Origin: JAVBLF01 sp031553675
Lineage (GTDB): Bacteria > Bacillota > Clostridia > Christensenellales > CALWSW01
NCBI GenBank assembly: GCA_031553675.1
Contig: JAVBLF010000070.1
Coordinates: 1-50,865, forward strand
Length of the DNA stretch: 50,865 nt
Direction of reading: 5' to 3'
The notes below the pieces were generated by a model, which did not search any database, was not told where the DNA came from, and saw only the letters and a program-made list of their open reading frames with translations. Positions 8,149 through 17,214 of this stretch are shown here, in pieces. The translations under genes were made by a program, and so were the position numbers. Each line of letters starts with the position of its first letter. The stretch's first letter is position 1.

Positions 8149-11100
8149 GATAGCTCCCTTTCATCGGCCATGCGGATGCGGTGCGCCTGACCGGATTCGA
8201 TCACCGCCGCAAAGTGGCCTTCCAAACGCTTGTCGCGCATCGGGCGAAGCGCGTCTGCGAAGACGGCATGATCGCCCGCAACGCCTCCGATCGCGGCGCC
8301 AACCCCGCCCACGGTCAACGCGCGCGCCAGGGTTTCGATCTCTTTCCAGTGCGCCCATTCCGGCGCCAAACCCAGCGCGAGCACGTAGACGCCGAGGCCC
8401 TCGCCCATGCGCGCGATGCGTTCGAGGATGTCGCGTTCGGACTCGGCAACCGTTTCGATGAAGCGGGGCAGGTCGGCGACGAGTAGGTAGATCGGCGCAA
8501 ACGTCCCGCCCGATTCCGCCGCGTCTTTGCGCTCGTCGAGCATGTCGGCCAGCTCCCGCATGACGGATGCGATCGCTTCGGGATCGCGTTCGAAGGAAAG
8601 GAGGCGGTAGGCATGCGGGACGAGGGGCCGCAGGATCTGCTGGCTGTCGAAGGCGACGATCATGGCACCCTCCGGCACGCCCCGCAGCGCGACGGCGAGG
8701 AGCTGCGCGCCCGCGTCGAAGGTGGTGCAGGACAGCGCGGCGCAGTGAAAGCGTTCGAGCGCCAGTCCGGTCGGCGCGATCTCGTCGGTGTCGAGGCCGA
8801 GGGGTAAAAAGCCTTCCCGCGCGGCGGGCGCGATGTCGGAATAGCGCAGCGTTTCGGGCAGGGTCCGTACGGCAAACGGCAGGTCGCCCCGCCAGTGCCG
8901 CGCCATCTCGAAGCTGAGGGCGCGCATGGCCGCCGTCCGCGTCGCCTCGTCCGAGCCGAAGACCGGAAGCGCCGCGAGGAATTCAAGCGTTTCGCGGCCT
9001 TTGGTGTAGCCTCGCCCCGGCGGCAGCGCAAAGGGCCGCTTTCCGATGCTGCCGACGATCGAGTTGTACTCCCCTGCGTCGGACATCGACAGCGCCAAGG
9101 CACCGCGAATGTTTTGCAACACTTTGTAGCGGATGCCCGCCGTGCCGTTCGAGGTATAGATCAGGTGGATGCCGGCGCTGGCCCCTTCGCGCGTCAGAAT
9201 GACGAGGCAGGAGTCGAGCTGCTCGAAGATCTCAAAAACGGCGGGGAAATTGTCGATCGCGACCAGGATCGACGGCAGCTTTTGGCCGCTTGCCGCGCGG
9301 TACGCCGACACCGTACTGACGCCCGATTCCGCGAGCAGGCGTTTGCGCCTTTCGAGCTCGGTGAGCAGCCAGTCGAGTACCTTTTCGGCTTCTTCTTCGT
9401 CTGCGCCCGTCAAGGAAGCGCCGACGTGCGGAAAGTGCGCCAGCGAAGACAGGCCGTAGCCGCCGAGGTCGAGCATGTAGGCCTGCGCTTCGTCGGGGGC
9501 AAACTGCGTGAAAACCGAGAGCAGAAAGGTCTTCATCAGCGTCGTCTTGCCCGATCCGGGCGCGCCGTAGATGCCGAGGTGGCCGATTTCTTCCAGATCG
9601 ACATACAAAAGAGCCTGCTTTTGTGCGACGGGGTCGTCGTATAGGCCGACGGGAATCCGGCGGGGACCGGCCTTGCCCGGCCATTCGCCGTGACGGTAGC
9701 GCGGCTCGGCGATTTCGTCGAGCGAGATCTGGGGCGGGAGCTCGGGCAGCCAGAGCCCCGGCAGCGGCTCGATCCCCAGGTTGGCGGCGACGCGCGCGAT
9801 CTCGCGCGTCAAAGCGGCGATCTCAGTGTGAACGTCGCGCGTCTCGTCCCAGTGGAGGCGCTTGCGTTGACCGTCGAGCGCCACAAGGGCGGCCGTGGAA
9901 GCGTAGGTGGACTGCCCCTCGGCAAAGACGGCGCTCGACCAAAAAGTCTGCACGAGCTCGAAGATCTCGTCGTGGCCGACCTGCACATAGGCGCGGCCGG
10001 GGGTCGTGATCAGTGCCGCGTCGTTGCGATGGAGCATTTCGCGGCTGTCCGACACATCTTGCACCTTGAGGCAGAGTTTGAAACGCGCATTCGACCAGAT
10101 CTGGTCGTCCACCAGGCCGGACGGCTTTTGCGTCGCCAAAACGAGGTGGATGCCGACGCTCCGCCCGACGCGCGCCGCGCTGATCAGCGCCTGCATGAAG
10201 TCGGGTTGGTCGCGCTTGAGCTCGCCAAACTCGTCGACGATCAAAAACAAGTGGGGCAGCGCATCCAAGGACGCGCCCGCGCTGCGCCGCTCCAAATAGC
10301 GGTCGATGTGGTTGACGCCGGCGTTTCGAAGCAACGTCAGGCGGCGCTGGATCTCGCTCTGAAGCGAGATCAGCGAGCGCGAGATCCGCGCTTCGTCGAT
10401 GTTCGTGATGCAGCCGACCGTGTGGGGCAGCTCGCGCAAAAGGTCGGCCATGCCACCGCCCTTGTAGTCGATCAGCAAAAAAACGACCTCGTGGGGGTGG
10501 TAGTTGACGGCCATCGACAAGAGCCAGCTCAGGATCATCTCGCTCTTGCCCGAGCCCGTCGTGCCCGCAATTAGACCGTGGGGGCCGTGCGCCTTTTCGT
10601 GGGCGTCAAGCGAGAAGATCTTCCCGCCCGCCAAAACGCCGATCGGCGCCGACAGCGAGCGGTGGGCGGCGTGTTCGCGCCAGTTTTGTGCGATCGGGAT
10701 CTCGCGGGGTGCGTGTACGCCATACCCCTGCAAGAAGCTGATCGAGTCGGGCAGATCCATTTGTCCGCCATACGAGTCGATCTTGACCGAAAACAAACGC
10801 CGCGACAGGGGGTCGAGATCGGAAGCCGACACAGCATCGTAACGGAAGGCCGTCTGTGTGCCGCCGACGAGACGGTCGATGCAGAGGCCGTTGTCGGGCT
10901 CGCAACGAAGCAGCAGGCTGCACGATCCCGGCACTTCCCGCAGCGATTTCGACAGGTAGACGACACTGATGCCCAAATCGTCGCGCGCCGTCTGGAGCAG
11001 ATTCATGACCTCGTGCCCCTGCGCCATGTAAGGGTCGGCGAGGATCAATACATAGTGGGGCAGCGGCGACGCGTCACCCGCGCGCACGCCGAACCTTTGA

Positions 11101-12617
11101 CGCAACTTGAGCGCCTCGTGCAAGCGATCGAGCATGTGAACGCCCGCCGCCATCGAAGAGGCCATCATGCGGCTTTGGCAGTTGCCGTCCCAGACGTGGG
11201 GCAAAAAGCGCATCCAGTCCCAGTCGTTCGACTCGCGTTCGTCGTAGAGGCAGATGAGGCGCGTATCCTCGAAGCTGTGGTGGACGGCGAGCTGGAGCAG
11301 CAGACAGCGCAAAAGTCCGATCGCGCTCGTCCGGTCACCTGTCACACCGATGGCAGCGTGTTGGCGAAAATCGACCGTGAAGGGAAGCGATTCGACGGCG
11401 CGGAAGGTCTCCGCGAGCTTTTCCGGCCAGTCGTTGAGCGGATCGCGATCGAGCTCGACGCCGGTTTGGGCGTGGAGGTTGATCTTGGCGGCGAGGGCTT
11501 GGTCGGACCGTCCGGCGCGCAACAGCAGGAAGTCGTCGTCGTTGGGGCTGCGTTCCCAGAGGCGGCGTTCAAGTTTCATCCCAATGCGCAGGCAGGTCGC
11601 CGGATCGGGATGGACGTGTTCGAGCGCGTCGCGTTGGGCTTGGGCGCAGGCTTCGATCTCCTTTTGCTTCGACAAGAGATACTTGCGGTAGGTGTCCTCG
11701 CGCAGCGTTTCGCGCGCCTGGAAGCGCTTGATCTGCGAGCGGTAGTTCAGCGACGCGACCAAGACCGAAGCCAGGCCGAAGGGGATGCTGGCGAACATAT
11801 AAAGATAATTGCCGGACGATCGCGCGATCACGTAGCCGAGCAGTACCGAGGTCGTCACGAGGATCAAGGGCTGGAGGAGGATGGGGAGCCAATTGATCTC
11901 GGGTTTCTCCTGTTTGGACGGAGGGCGCTGGATGTCGATCTCGCCGGTCGGCTGGGGCGAAGGGATGCGCGGCGAACGCCGAAAACGCGGTGGCGGCGGT
12001 GGGGTGGGGCGCTTGACAGCGCGCGAAAACGAGATCACGCCATTGGCGTTGGCGAATTGGAGCGCCCTGCCGTCGAAGTGGATCGCGTAGTGCATGAGTT
12101 GAATGACGTCGCCGGCCTGGAGTTCCGCGCGTTCGACGCGTTTGCCGTTGAGGTAGACGCCGTTGCTGCTGTTCTGGTCGGCGATCCACCAGACGCCTCC
12201 CTTGCGGCTCAAGAGGGCGTGTCGGTTCGAGATGTGGCTGTCTTTGAGCACGACCGTCGAGGTGCCGGCCCGCCCAATCGCCACTTCGTCGCAGCCCCAG
12301 AGGGAAAAGGAGAGCGGCGCCTCGTCGTCCGCGACAAAGGCGCGCAAGACGACGCGATGGTCTTCACACACAAACATCGCCCCTTCGCCGCAGCGAATGA
12401 GGCAGGCGCCCTCTTCACGCCCGTCCACGACAAAAGCGCCGGCGACCGCGCGGATCTGCAACCCTTCGCCCTGGCGTTCGACGATCGCGCAGCGCTCTGG
12501 CAGCCCGTCGATCTGGATCGCGTCGTTTGATCCGCCGCCCACGCTATACCAGTCGCGTTCATTGAGCACGATCGTGCGCAGGCATTCGCCGGTCAGCGCG
12601 CAAAGCCCCAGTCGCAT
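8145..12617 (-). CDS. essC: EssC-type FHA-FtsK/SpoIIIE secretion ATPase
   Basis: 1490 residues, the size of Firmicute EssC (about 1480). Order seen: N-terminal FHA-like region (1-100), a canonical FHA domain at about 105-185 (GRAGTSTVVLKDSHISNRHA, SSNGVYLNGK), a Pro-rich linker, two membrane segments at about 246-286, then three FtsK-like modules. Module 1 has Walker A GTTGSGKS (near 685) and Walker B LFLIVDEFGE (near 792); module 2 has Walker A GAPGSGKT (near 1019); module 3 (about 1250-1490) lacks a recognisable Walker A, as in other EssC/EccC proteins. Start ATG 12617 has GGAGG 8 bases upstream. This is the motor that recognises and exports WXG100 proteins. Confidence 0.96.
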   Translation of the reverse strand: MRLGLCALTGECLRTIVLNERDWYSVGGGSNDAIQIDGLPERCAIVERQGEGLQIRAVAGAFVVDGREEGACLIRCGEGAMFVCEDHRVVLRAFVADDEAPLSFSLWGCDEVAIGRAGTSTVVLKDSHISNRHALLSRKGGVWWIADQNSSNGVYLNGKRVERAELQAGDVIQLMHYAIHFDGRALQFANANGVISFSRAVKRPTPPPPPRFRRSPRIPSPQPTGEIDIQRPPSKQEKPEINWLPILLQPLILVTTSVLLGYVIARSSGNYLYMFASIPFGLASVLVASLNYRSQIKRFQARETLREDTYRKYLLSKQKEIEACAQAQRDALEHVHPDPATCLRIGMKLERRLWERSPNDDDFLLLRAGRSDQALAAKINLHAQTGVELDRDPLNDWPEKLAETFRAVESLPFTVDFRQHAAIGVTGDRTSAIGLLRCLLLQLAVHHSFEDTRLICLYDERESNDWDWMRFLPHVWDGNCQSRMMASSMAAGVHMLDRLHEALKLRQRFGVRAGDASPLPHYVLILADPYMAQGHEVMNLLQTARDDLGISVVYLSKSLREVPGSCSLLLRCEPDNGLCIDRLVGGTQTAFRYDAVSASDLDPLSRRLFSVKIDSYGGQMDLPDSISFLQGYGVHAPREIPIAQNWREHAAHRSLSAPIGVLAGGKIFSLDAHEKAHGPHGLIAGTTGSGKSEMILSWLLSMAVNYHPHEVVFLLIDYKGGGMADLLRELPHTVGCITNIDEARISRSLISLQSEIQRRLTLLRNAGVNHIDRYLERRSAGASLDALPHLFLIVDEFGELKRDQPDFMQALISAARVGRSVGIHLVLATQKPSGLVDDQIWSNARFKLCLKVQDVSDSREMLHRNDAALITTPGRAYVQVGHDEIFELVQTFWSSAVFAEGQSTYASTAALVALDGQRKRLHWDETRDVHTEIAALTREIARVAANLGIEPLPGLWLPELPPQISLDEIAEPRYRHGEWPGKAGPRRIPVGLYDDPVAQKQALLYVDLEEIGHLGIYGAPGSGKTTLMKTFLLSVFTQFAPDEAQAYMLDLGGYGLSSLAHFPHVGASLTGADEEEAEKVLDWLLTELERRKRLLAESGVSTVSAYRAASGQKLPSILVAIDNFPAVFEIFEQLDSCLVILTREGASAGIHLIYTSNGTAGIRYKVLQNIRGALALSMSDAGEYNSIVGSIGKRPFALPPGRGYTKGRETLEFLAALPVFGSDEATRTAAMRALSFEMARHWRGDLPFAVRTLPETLRYSDIAPAAREGFLPLGLDTDEIAPTGLALERFHCAALSCTTFDAGAQLLAVALRGVPEGAMIVAFDSQQILRPLVPHAYRLLSFERDPEAIASVMRELADMLDERKDAAESGGTFAPIYLLVADLPRFIETVAESERDILERIARMGEGLGVYVLALGLAPEWAHWKEIETLARALTVGGVGAAIGGVAGDHAVFADALRPMRDKRLEGHFAAVIESGQAHRIRMADERELS

Positions 12618-12655
12618 TGGAAACCCCTCCCTTCGTTCATTTGTCCGCGCCTCAT

Positions 12656-13576
12656 TTATCCGTGCCGTCCCCAAAAGCGCGACAACCAGTTGTTGCGTCG
12701 AGCACCCATGCCGAGCGATTTCGTTGCGTCAGGCCGCAGATTTTCGTCGAGGTCGGCCGTCGCTTCGACGGGCTCCTCTTCGACGGCATCGAGCGCCATT
12801 GCGCGCAATACCATCGCCGTGATGTTGTCGTGTCCGCCCGCGGCGAGGGCACGTTCGAGCAGCGCGTTGGCGGCGGCACCCGCGTCAGCGTGCGTGAGCA
12901 GGGTCTGGGCGATGGCACTGTCGGGGAGCATGCCGGTCAAACCGTCGCTGCACAGCAAAAAGACGTCGCCTTCGTGCAAGCGCAAGGGTGGTGCAAAGTC
13001 GCCCTCGAAGGGATACTCGTCGGAATCCATGCCGAGGTGGCGGGTCAACATGTGGTTGCTCGGGTGGTGAAGCGCTTCTTCGGGCGTCAATAGGCCGAGG
13101 AAGATGCGACGCTGGGCTTCGGTGTGGTCGCTCGTGAGTTGGCGGAGCGTGCCGTCCCGCAGCAGGTAAGCGCGGCTGTCGCCGAGATAAGCCACCGTCG
13201 CTTCGTTGCCGACGAGGCAGAACAGTGTGATCGTTGCACCCATGCGTTTGCCGATCTTGCGCGCCCGCTGGAGGATGGCTTCGTTGCCGCTCTTGAGCGC
13301 CTGGTGGATCCCGCTGAGCGAACCGCGCCGCAAGTCGTCTTTGAGCGGAACGAGCGCCAAAACCGCCTCATAGGACGCGAGTTCGCCTGCCGCTTCGCCA
13401 CCCATGCCGTCCGACACGGCGTAGACGTGAAAGAGGGCGTCGCGCTGGATCTCGAAAGAAGCGCCCCTGTCGCAGTTTTCGGGCGACATCGTGAGGCCGT
13501 CCAAAAAAAAGTTGTCTTCGTTGTTGGCGCGAACGCGCCCAATGTGGCTGCGGACGGCAGATTGGATGCGGGGCAT
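12656..13576 (-). CDS. PP2C-family serine/threonine phosphatase
   Basis: 306 residues. PP2C motifs in order: RANNEDNFF near the start, VSDGMGGEAAGE (metal-binding Asp and Gly), GATITLFCLVG, VAYLGDSRAYLLRDG, LTSDHT, and LLCSDGLTGMLPD. All expected metal-coordinating aspartates appear present. The body is the usual stand-alone PP2C length with a 50-residue acidic/basic tail ending SRFWGRHG. AAGGAAG precedes ATG 13576. Its stop lies 38 bases before the EssC start. It would remove phosphates placed by the kinase encoded at the other end of the locus; the FHA domains in EssC and the VWA protein are candidate readers. Confidence 0.93.
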   Translation of the reverse strand: MPRIQSAVRSHIGRVRANNEDNFFLDGLTMSPENCDRGASFEIQRDALFHVYAVSDGMGGEAAGELASYEAVLALVPLKDDLRRGSLSGIHQALKSGNEAILQRARKIGKRMGATITLFCLVGNEATVAYLGDSRAYLLRDGTLRQLTSDHTEAQRRIFLGLLTPEEALHHPSNHMLTRHLGMDSDEYPFEGDFAPPLRLHEGDVFLLCSDGLTGMLPDSAIAQTLLTHADAGAAANALLERALAAGGHDNITAMVLRAMALDAVEEEPVEATADLDENLRPDATKSLGMGARRNNWLSRFWGRHG

Positions 13577-13684
13577 GGCATACTTCCTTTCGAAAAAGTG
13601 CGCGAAAGCGCGCGGCGCACACGTCTTCGAGACTCGATTTCACGTTCGTCGTTCATTATCCCTGTCCGAAAACCCATTCCGACA

Positions 13685-13696
13685 TCTATCCGGCAA
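13685..13696 (-). other. Shared 12-mer in the leader of the PP2C-EssC-sigma genes
   Basis: The sequence TCTATCCGGCAA (minus strand TTGCCGGATAGA) lies 109-120 bases upstream of the PP2C start and occurs again at 17049-17060, inside the proposed promoter at the head of the locus. The 253-base gap 13577-13829 holds no gene that I can support. Confidence 0.4.
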
Positions 13697-13829
13697 ATAT
13701 TCCCTTCTGCCGCGTCAGCGCCACCTAGCAGAATTTCTTCGATTATGCGTCGTCGGCGCTTCCTTGCATAACGAAAGATTTGCTCGGATACCTCCCGAAA
13801 GCGGGTTTCCGGACGGGTCTATTTTGCCA

Positions 13830-14762
13830 CTACGAAGGCGGGAGGGGCTGATCAAAAGGCTCGTAATCGTAACGGCAGGAAACTTTGGCGAGCATGCCGT
13901 TTTGAAAGCGGAATCGCACCAGAATGTTGCACACGTTTTCGTCGAGTGCCCGTTCGTAGCGCCAGTCGATCGCGTCGCCGGTCGCGATGAGAAGGTTGCC
14001 GTCGGCATTGCTGCCCTGAAAGCGACCATCGGGCGGCGAAAGGCCGATGCGACGGTAGACGGCCTCCTTCGTCATGCCCAGCGCGATGCCTTTGGGACCG
14101 GCAAAGCGTCCGGACGCATCGAATACGCCGGGGTTGAGACTCTCGTAGACGCAGATGCCGGTCTGCGGGTCGAACCAGGCGACCGCACCGTTTCCGCCGC
14201 CGACGTCGTAGATTTGCGCGCGATCCCGCGCGAAGTAAACGTAAGTGCTGCCATCGGAGGCGTCCATGCGCTTTCCTGTCTCAGCGCCGGAGAGGCCATG
14301 GCGCGTCATATACGCGTCGATGTTTTCGCCATATGCCGGAAATCCCGCGTCCAAAAAATCGTCCCAGCACAGCGAGAATTCCACGACGGGAACCGGCGAT
14401 GGCGTTTCCGGCTGCGTCACCCGAGGGGTCGGGCTATCGGTTTCGCGGGGCGTGGGGATGGCAGTGGGCGTCGGAATCGGCTTTTGCACGGGTCGGCTCG
14501 TCGGTTTGCGCGTCGCCTTCGCCGCGGGTTTTCGCGTGGGGGTCGGCGTTCGTTTGACGCTTGGCTTTTGCGTCGCTTTGCGCGCGCTCGCTGTGGGTTT
14601 TTTGGACGGTCGGGGCGTCGCCTTCATCGTCGCCTTGGGAGAAGTTGTTACCCGCGTCGTCTGGCTCGAAGGCAGACCGGTCGCGCCTGCGAGCGCCAGT
14701 CCGATCAGAGCGATCGCGGCGATCAGCAGGGTTGACTTCGCGCGCGTTGGCCTTTGTTTCAT
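13830..14762 (-). CDS. Membrane-anchored or exported protein with Thr/Pro/Lys-rich stalk
   Basis: 310 residues. An N-terminal signal-anchor (LLIAAIALIGLALAGATGL) is followed by about 100 residues dominated by TPRPSKKPT-type repeats, then a globular domain from about 128 on (VEFSLCWDDFLDAGF, YFARDRAQIYDV, GIALGMTKEAVYRRIGLSPPDGR). The GMTKEAV segment resembles motifs in small outer-face beta domains where a variable is compared with threshold values, but no family is assigned. ATG 14762 overlaps the stop of the VWA-FHA gene (ATGA), so the two are coupled. Same stalk composition as the RCC1 protein, which suggests that both reach across the wall. Confidence 0.75.
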   Translation of the reverse strand: MKQRPTRAKSTLLIAAIALIGLALAGATGLPSSQTTRVTTSPKATMKATPRPSKKPTASARKATQKPSVKRTPTPTRKPAAKATRKPTSRPVQKPIPTPTAIPTPRETDSPTPRVTQPETPSPVPVVEFSLCWDDFLDAGFPAYGENIDAYMTRHGLSGAETGKRMDASDGSTYVYFARDRAQIYDVGGGNGAVAWFDPQTGICVYESLNPGVFDASGRFAGPKGIALGMTKEAVYRRIGLSPPDGRFQGSNADGNLLIATGDAIDWRYERALDENVCNILVRFRFQNGMLAKVSCRYDYEPFDQPLPPS

Positions 14763-16306
14763 GTCTTGTGCCTCACGGTGATCTTGAGTTTGGTGGCCGC
14801 GATTTGCAGCACGTCTCCGTGTTGCACGATGGCGAAATCCCGCACGCGCGTGTGGTTGAGATAGGTGCCGTTTTGCGATTTGAGATCCCGCACCTGGAGA
14901 ACGCCGTGCTCAAAGCGCAGTTCGCAATGGCAGGCGGAAACGGTCTTGTCCGCGATGACGATCGCGTTGTGTCCAGGGGCACGGCCGATCGTCGCCGTAT
15001 CCTTCAGAAAAAGGTCGTACTTGTCCCTTCGGCGATCCAGTTGGACGAAACGGAGCGCGACGCCGTCTTCAGGGCCGATCGAAAGGGCCGAATCGCCGCC
15101 ATAGGTTCCGCCACTTCGCCCGATGCCGGCGGGTGCCGCGGACGCCGCCTTTCCATGCGCGCGTCTTTTGGCGGTATGCGGGGCGGGATACGATCGGATC
15201 TTTCCGCGGAGGATCGCGATCGAGAGCAGTGCCGCTACGATGAGGAGCAAAGCGAGCACCGCGATCAGCAAGGCGGGTTCGTGCGACCGTTGCGGCTGGC
15301 CTTGCGCGCCGACCGATCTGTCTTCGACGGGCAGGGCGGACGCTGTAGCGATCGTTTTGGCTGCGTTCGCTTCCGTCGTCGGGCGCAAACGGATCTCGGT
15401 CGTGCTCGTTACGGTTTTGCCATTCCATTGCAGCGAGAGCGTCAAACCGTGGGTGAGCCCATCCGCCATGTCCGCGGGAAGGGTGATGAGCGCGCGGTAG
15501 CCGCCGTGGACGCGCGCGCGGACGTCGCCGATCAGCCTGTCGATCGCTTCGGCGCTGGACGCCACCCCAAAGGAAGCACCGGACGCGCGGGCCAATGCGC
15601 CCACCTCATCAAAGGCGGAAAAGCTGCCGTCGGTGCTCTGCCCAATCGCATAGATCGGCAGGTGCGCTTCCAGCACGCGTTCGCGCAGTTCGACGGGTGT
15701 CAAGCCGCCTGTCGCCTCAAAATCGCATCGTGAAACGAGGATCACGGCGCGTTTGACCGGCAAGTCTTCGTCGAGGCGCCCCGCGATCTCGACGGCCCGC
15801 ACGACGCCCGAACGGAACGACGCATGGGGTGCGCCAAACGACAGCGCCAGGAGGGCGTCGGTGAGAGCGTCTTTGTCGCTCGTAAAATCCTGCGCGGTGT
15901 GCATGCTCTCGTCGAAGGCGACGACCGCTACCGCATCGCGCTCGCTCATGCCGCCGATGTAAGACAGCATCGCCTGGATGGGGCGCACAGAGTGCGCGTC
16001 GTCCACAGGCAGGGACCGATCGACGGCGAACACCAACGCGACGCCTTCGCCTGTGGCGGCAAAGGACGAAAGGTCGGTGTCCAACCAGGCGTCTCCGAGC
16101 GCGATCGACACGTCTTGCGGACCGATGCCCTCTATCGCTTGTCCGCTGTCGTCCAGCGCCTCGAAGTAAACGTAAAGCGACTCGCCCCTTTGTGCCACTT
16201 GGGTGATGCGAAGCGTCGTGAGCGAAAGGGCGCCCGCCGTCTGCGCTGTACAAAGCGCCAGTACGAAAAGCACGAGCGCGATCACGGCACGGATTCGTTT
16301 TGTCAC
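14759..16306 (-). CDS. VWA-domain protein with membrane anchor and cytosolic FHA domain
   Basis: 515 residues from GTG 16306, chosen because GGAGG lies 6 bases upstream and it opens directly into a signal sequence (IRAVIALVLFVLALCTAQTAG). Outside part: VWA-like fold with DRSLPVDDAHS where the family's DxSxS metal site would be (partly degenerate), and RAVILVSRCDFEATGG. One membrane segment follows at about 368-395 (PALLIAVLALLLIVAALL). The cytosolic C-terminus is an FHA domain: TIGRAPGHNAIV, SACHCELRF, SQNGTYLNHTRV. It overlaps its neighbours on both sides (GTGA and ATGA). A phosphothreonine-reading membrane component that may dock kinase targets to the secretion machine. Confidence 0.87.
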   Translation of the reverse strand: MTKRIRAVIALVLFVLALCTAQTAGALSLTTLRITQVAQRGESLYVYFEALDDSGQAIEGIGPQDVSIALGDAWLDTDLSSFAATGEGVALVFAVDRSLPVDDAHSVRPIQAMLSYIGGMSERDAVAVVAFDESMHTAQDFTSDKDALTDALLALSFGAPHASFRSGVVRAVEIAGRLDEDLPVKRAVILVSRCDFEATGGLTPVELRERVLEAHLPIYAIGQSTDGSFSAFDEVGALARASGASFGVASSAEAIDRLIGDVRARVHGGYRALITLPADMADGLTHGLTLSLQWNGKTVTSTTEIRLRPTTEANAAKTIATASALPVEDRSVGAQGQPQRSHEPALLIAVLALLLIVAALLSIAILRGKIRSYPAPHTAKRRAHGKAASAAPAGIGRSGGTYGGDSALSIGPEDGVALRFVQLDRRRDKYDLFLKDTATIGRAPGHNAIVIADKTVSACHCELRFEHGVLQVRDLKSQNGTYLNHTRVRDFAIVQHGDVLQIAATKLKITVRHKT

Positions 16307-16923
16307 GGTTGACCTCCGGCGAAGAGGGGTTGCCCGCTCTCGGTAGCACGGATTTCCTTCAGGATCGTCCACGCTTCGAAGTTGGGTTTTCCCGGATTGT
16401 GGGCAAGCCAACGCGCGTAGATCGCTTCGGCATCCTTGGGCCGCCCTTCACGCCCACAGCGGGCGATCAAGCGCGCATAGGGCGCGTGAAGGCCTGGATC
16501 GAGCGCGATCGCCTGTTCGAACGCTTCCGCCGCTTCGTCGTCGCGCGAAAGCCCTTCGTAGGCGAGCCCCGCAAGCAGACAATCCGAGGCGTTCTTCGGC
16601 TCGACGGCGGATAAGGTCGCGGCGATCGCAAGCGTTTCCTCGAAATCGCCCCGGGCGAGTGCGCCCTCCATATCGCTGCGAAGGACTTGGGTGCGATCGA
16701 GGCGGGGAAGGGCAAACACCAACGCGATCACCAGGGCGATCAGAATGGTGGCAACGGCGATCGCGCGCGCTCCAAGCGCTCGCCCTGACGTGGCGCGTGG
16801 GGCCGGATGCGATGGGAGGTTGGCGGGAACACCAACGCACCACCCCGACGGAAGGGGACGTCCACAAAACGTGCAGACGACCGTGTCGTCCGCGATGTCT
16901 TTGTAACAGTGGGGACAGCGCAT
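16303..16923 (-). CDS. Zinc-ribbon, single-span, TPR-like membrane protein
   Basis: 206 residues. It opens with a double-Cys zinc ribbon (MRCPHCYKDIADDTVVCTFC: CxxC...CxxC), then a membrane span at about 50-72 (AIAVATILIALVIALVFAL), then TPR-like helices (GDFEETLAIAATLSAVEP, SRDDEAAEAFEQAIALDP, GRPKDAEAIYARWLAHNP). AAGGAG is 6 bases before ATG 16923. It is the first gene of the locus and its stop overlaps the GTG of the VWA-FHA gene. Such ribbon-TM-TPR proteins usually scaffold membrane complexes; here a role in assembling the secretion apparatus is inferred. Confidence 0.82.
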   Translation of the reverse strand: MRCPHCYKDIADDTVVCTFCGRPLPSGWCVGVPANLPSHPAPRATSGRALGARAIAVATILIALVIALVFALPRLDRTQVLRSDMEGALARGDFEETLAIAATLSAVEPKNASDCLLAGLAYEGLSRDDEAAEAFEQAIALDPGLHAPYARLIARCGREGRPKDAEAIYARWLAHNPGKPNFEAWTILKEIRATESGQPLFAGGQP

Positions 16924-17031
16924 CCAGGTCTCCTTTGCCGCACGCGAGGCGCAGGGTCGAGCGCCGCACAATTTAACGAATATTCGAATACAATCTCATT
17001 CGGTCGATAGATTTCACAGTTACCTACCAAT

Positions 17032-17060
17032 ATTTTACATGCTTTGCGTCTATCCGGCAA
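17032..17060 (-). promoter_or_regulatory. Candidate promoter for the type VII-like locus
   Basis: On the minus strand TTGCCG (17055-17060) and TAAAAT (17032-17037) are 17 bases apart, about 110 bases before the first gene. The -35 side contains the 12-mer TTGCCGGATAGA that recurs at 13685-13696. No other gene lies in 16924-17214. Confidence 0.5.
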
Positions 17061-17129
17061 GTCCTGTATGCAAGTTTTTCGCGGATCGCACCCCGACGGC
17101 CGCGTACCCGCTTCGAAAAGCTCCCTGTG

Positions 17130-17158
17130 TGGACAAGTCATGCACGCCGATATATAAT
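17130..17158 (+). promoter_or_regulatory. Promoter of cbiK
   Basis: TGGACA (17130-17135), 17 bases, TATAAT (17153-17158): a strong housekeeping-type promoter 57 bases before the cbiK start. Confidence 0.75.
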
Positions 17159-17214
17159 GGAACGACCGCGCCGGCATCGACCGGAAGCCGCGAAAACGGA
17201 GAGGAAGTGCCGCT

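Noticed and set aside
10578..12530. 650-codon open frame on the plus strand opposite essC
   Set aside because: Antisense shadow caused by high third-position GC; composition is Arg/Ala/Asp-rich without domains, and essC on the other strand has clear motifs.
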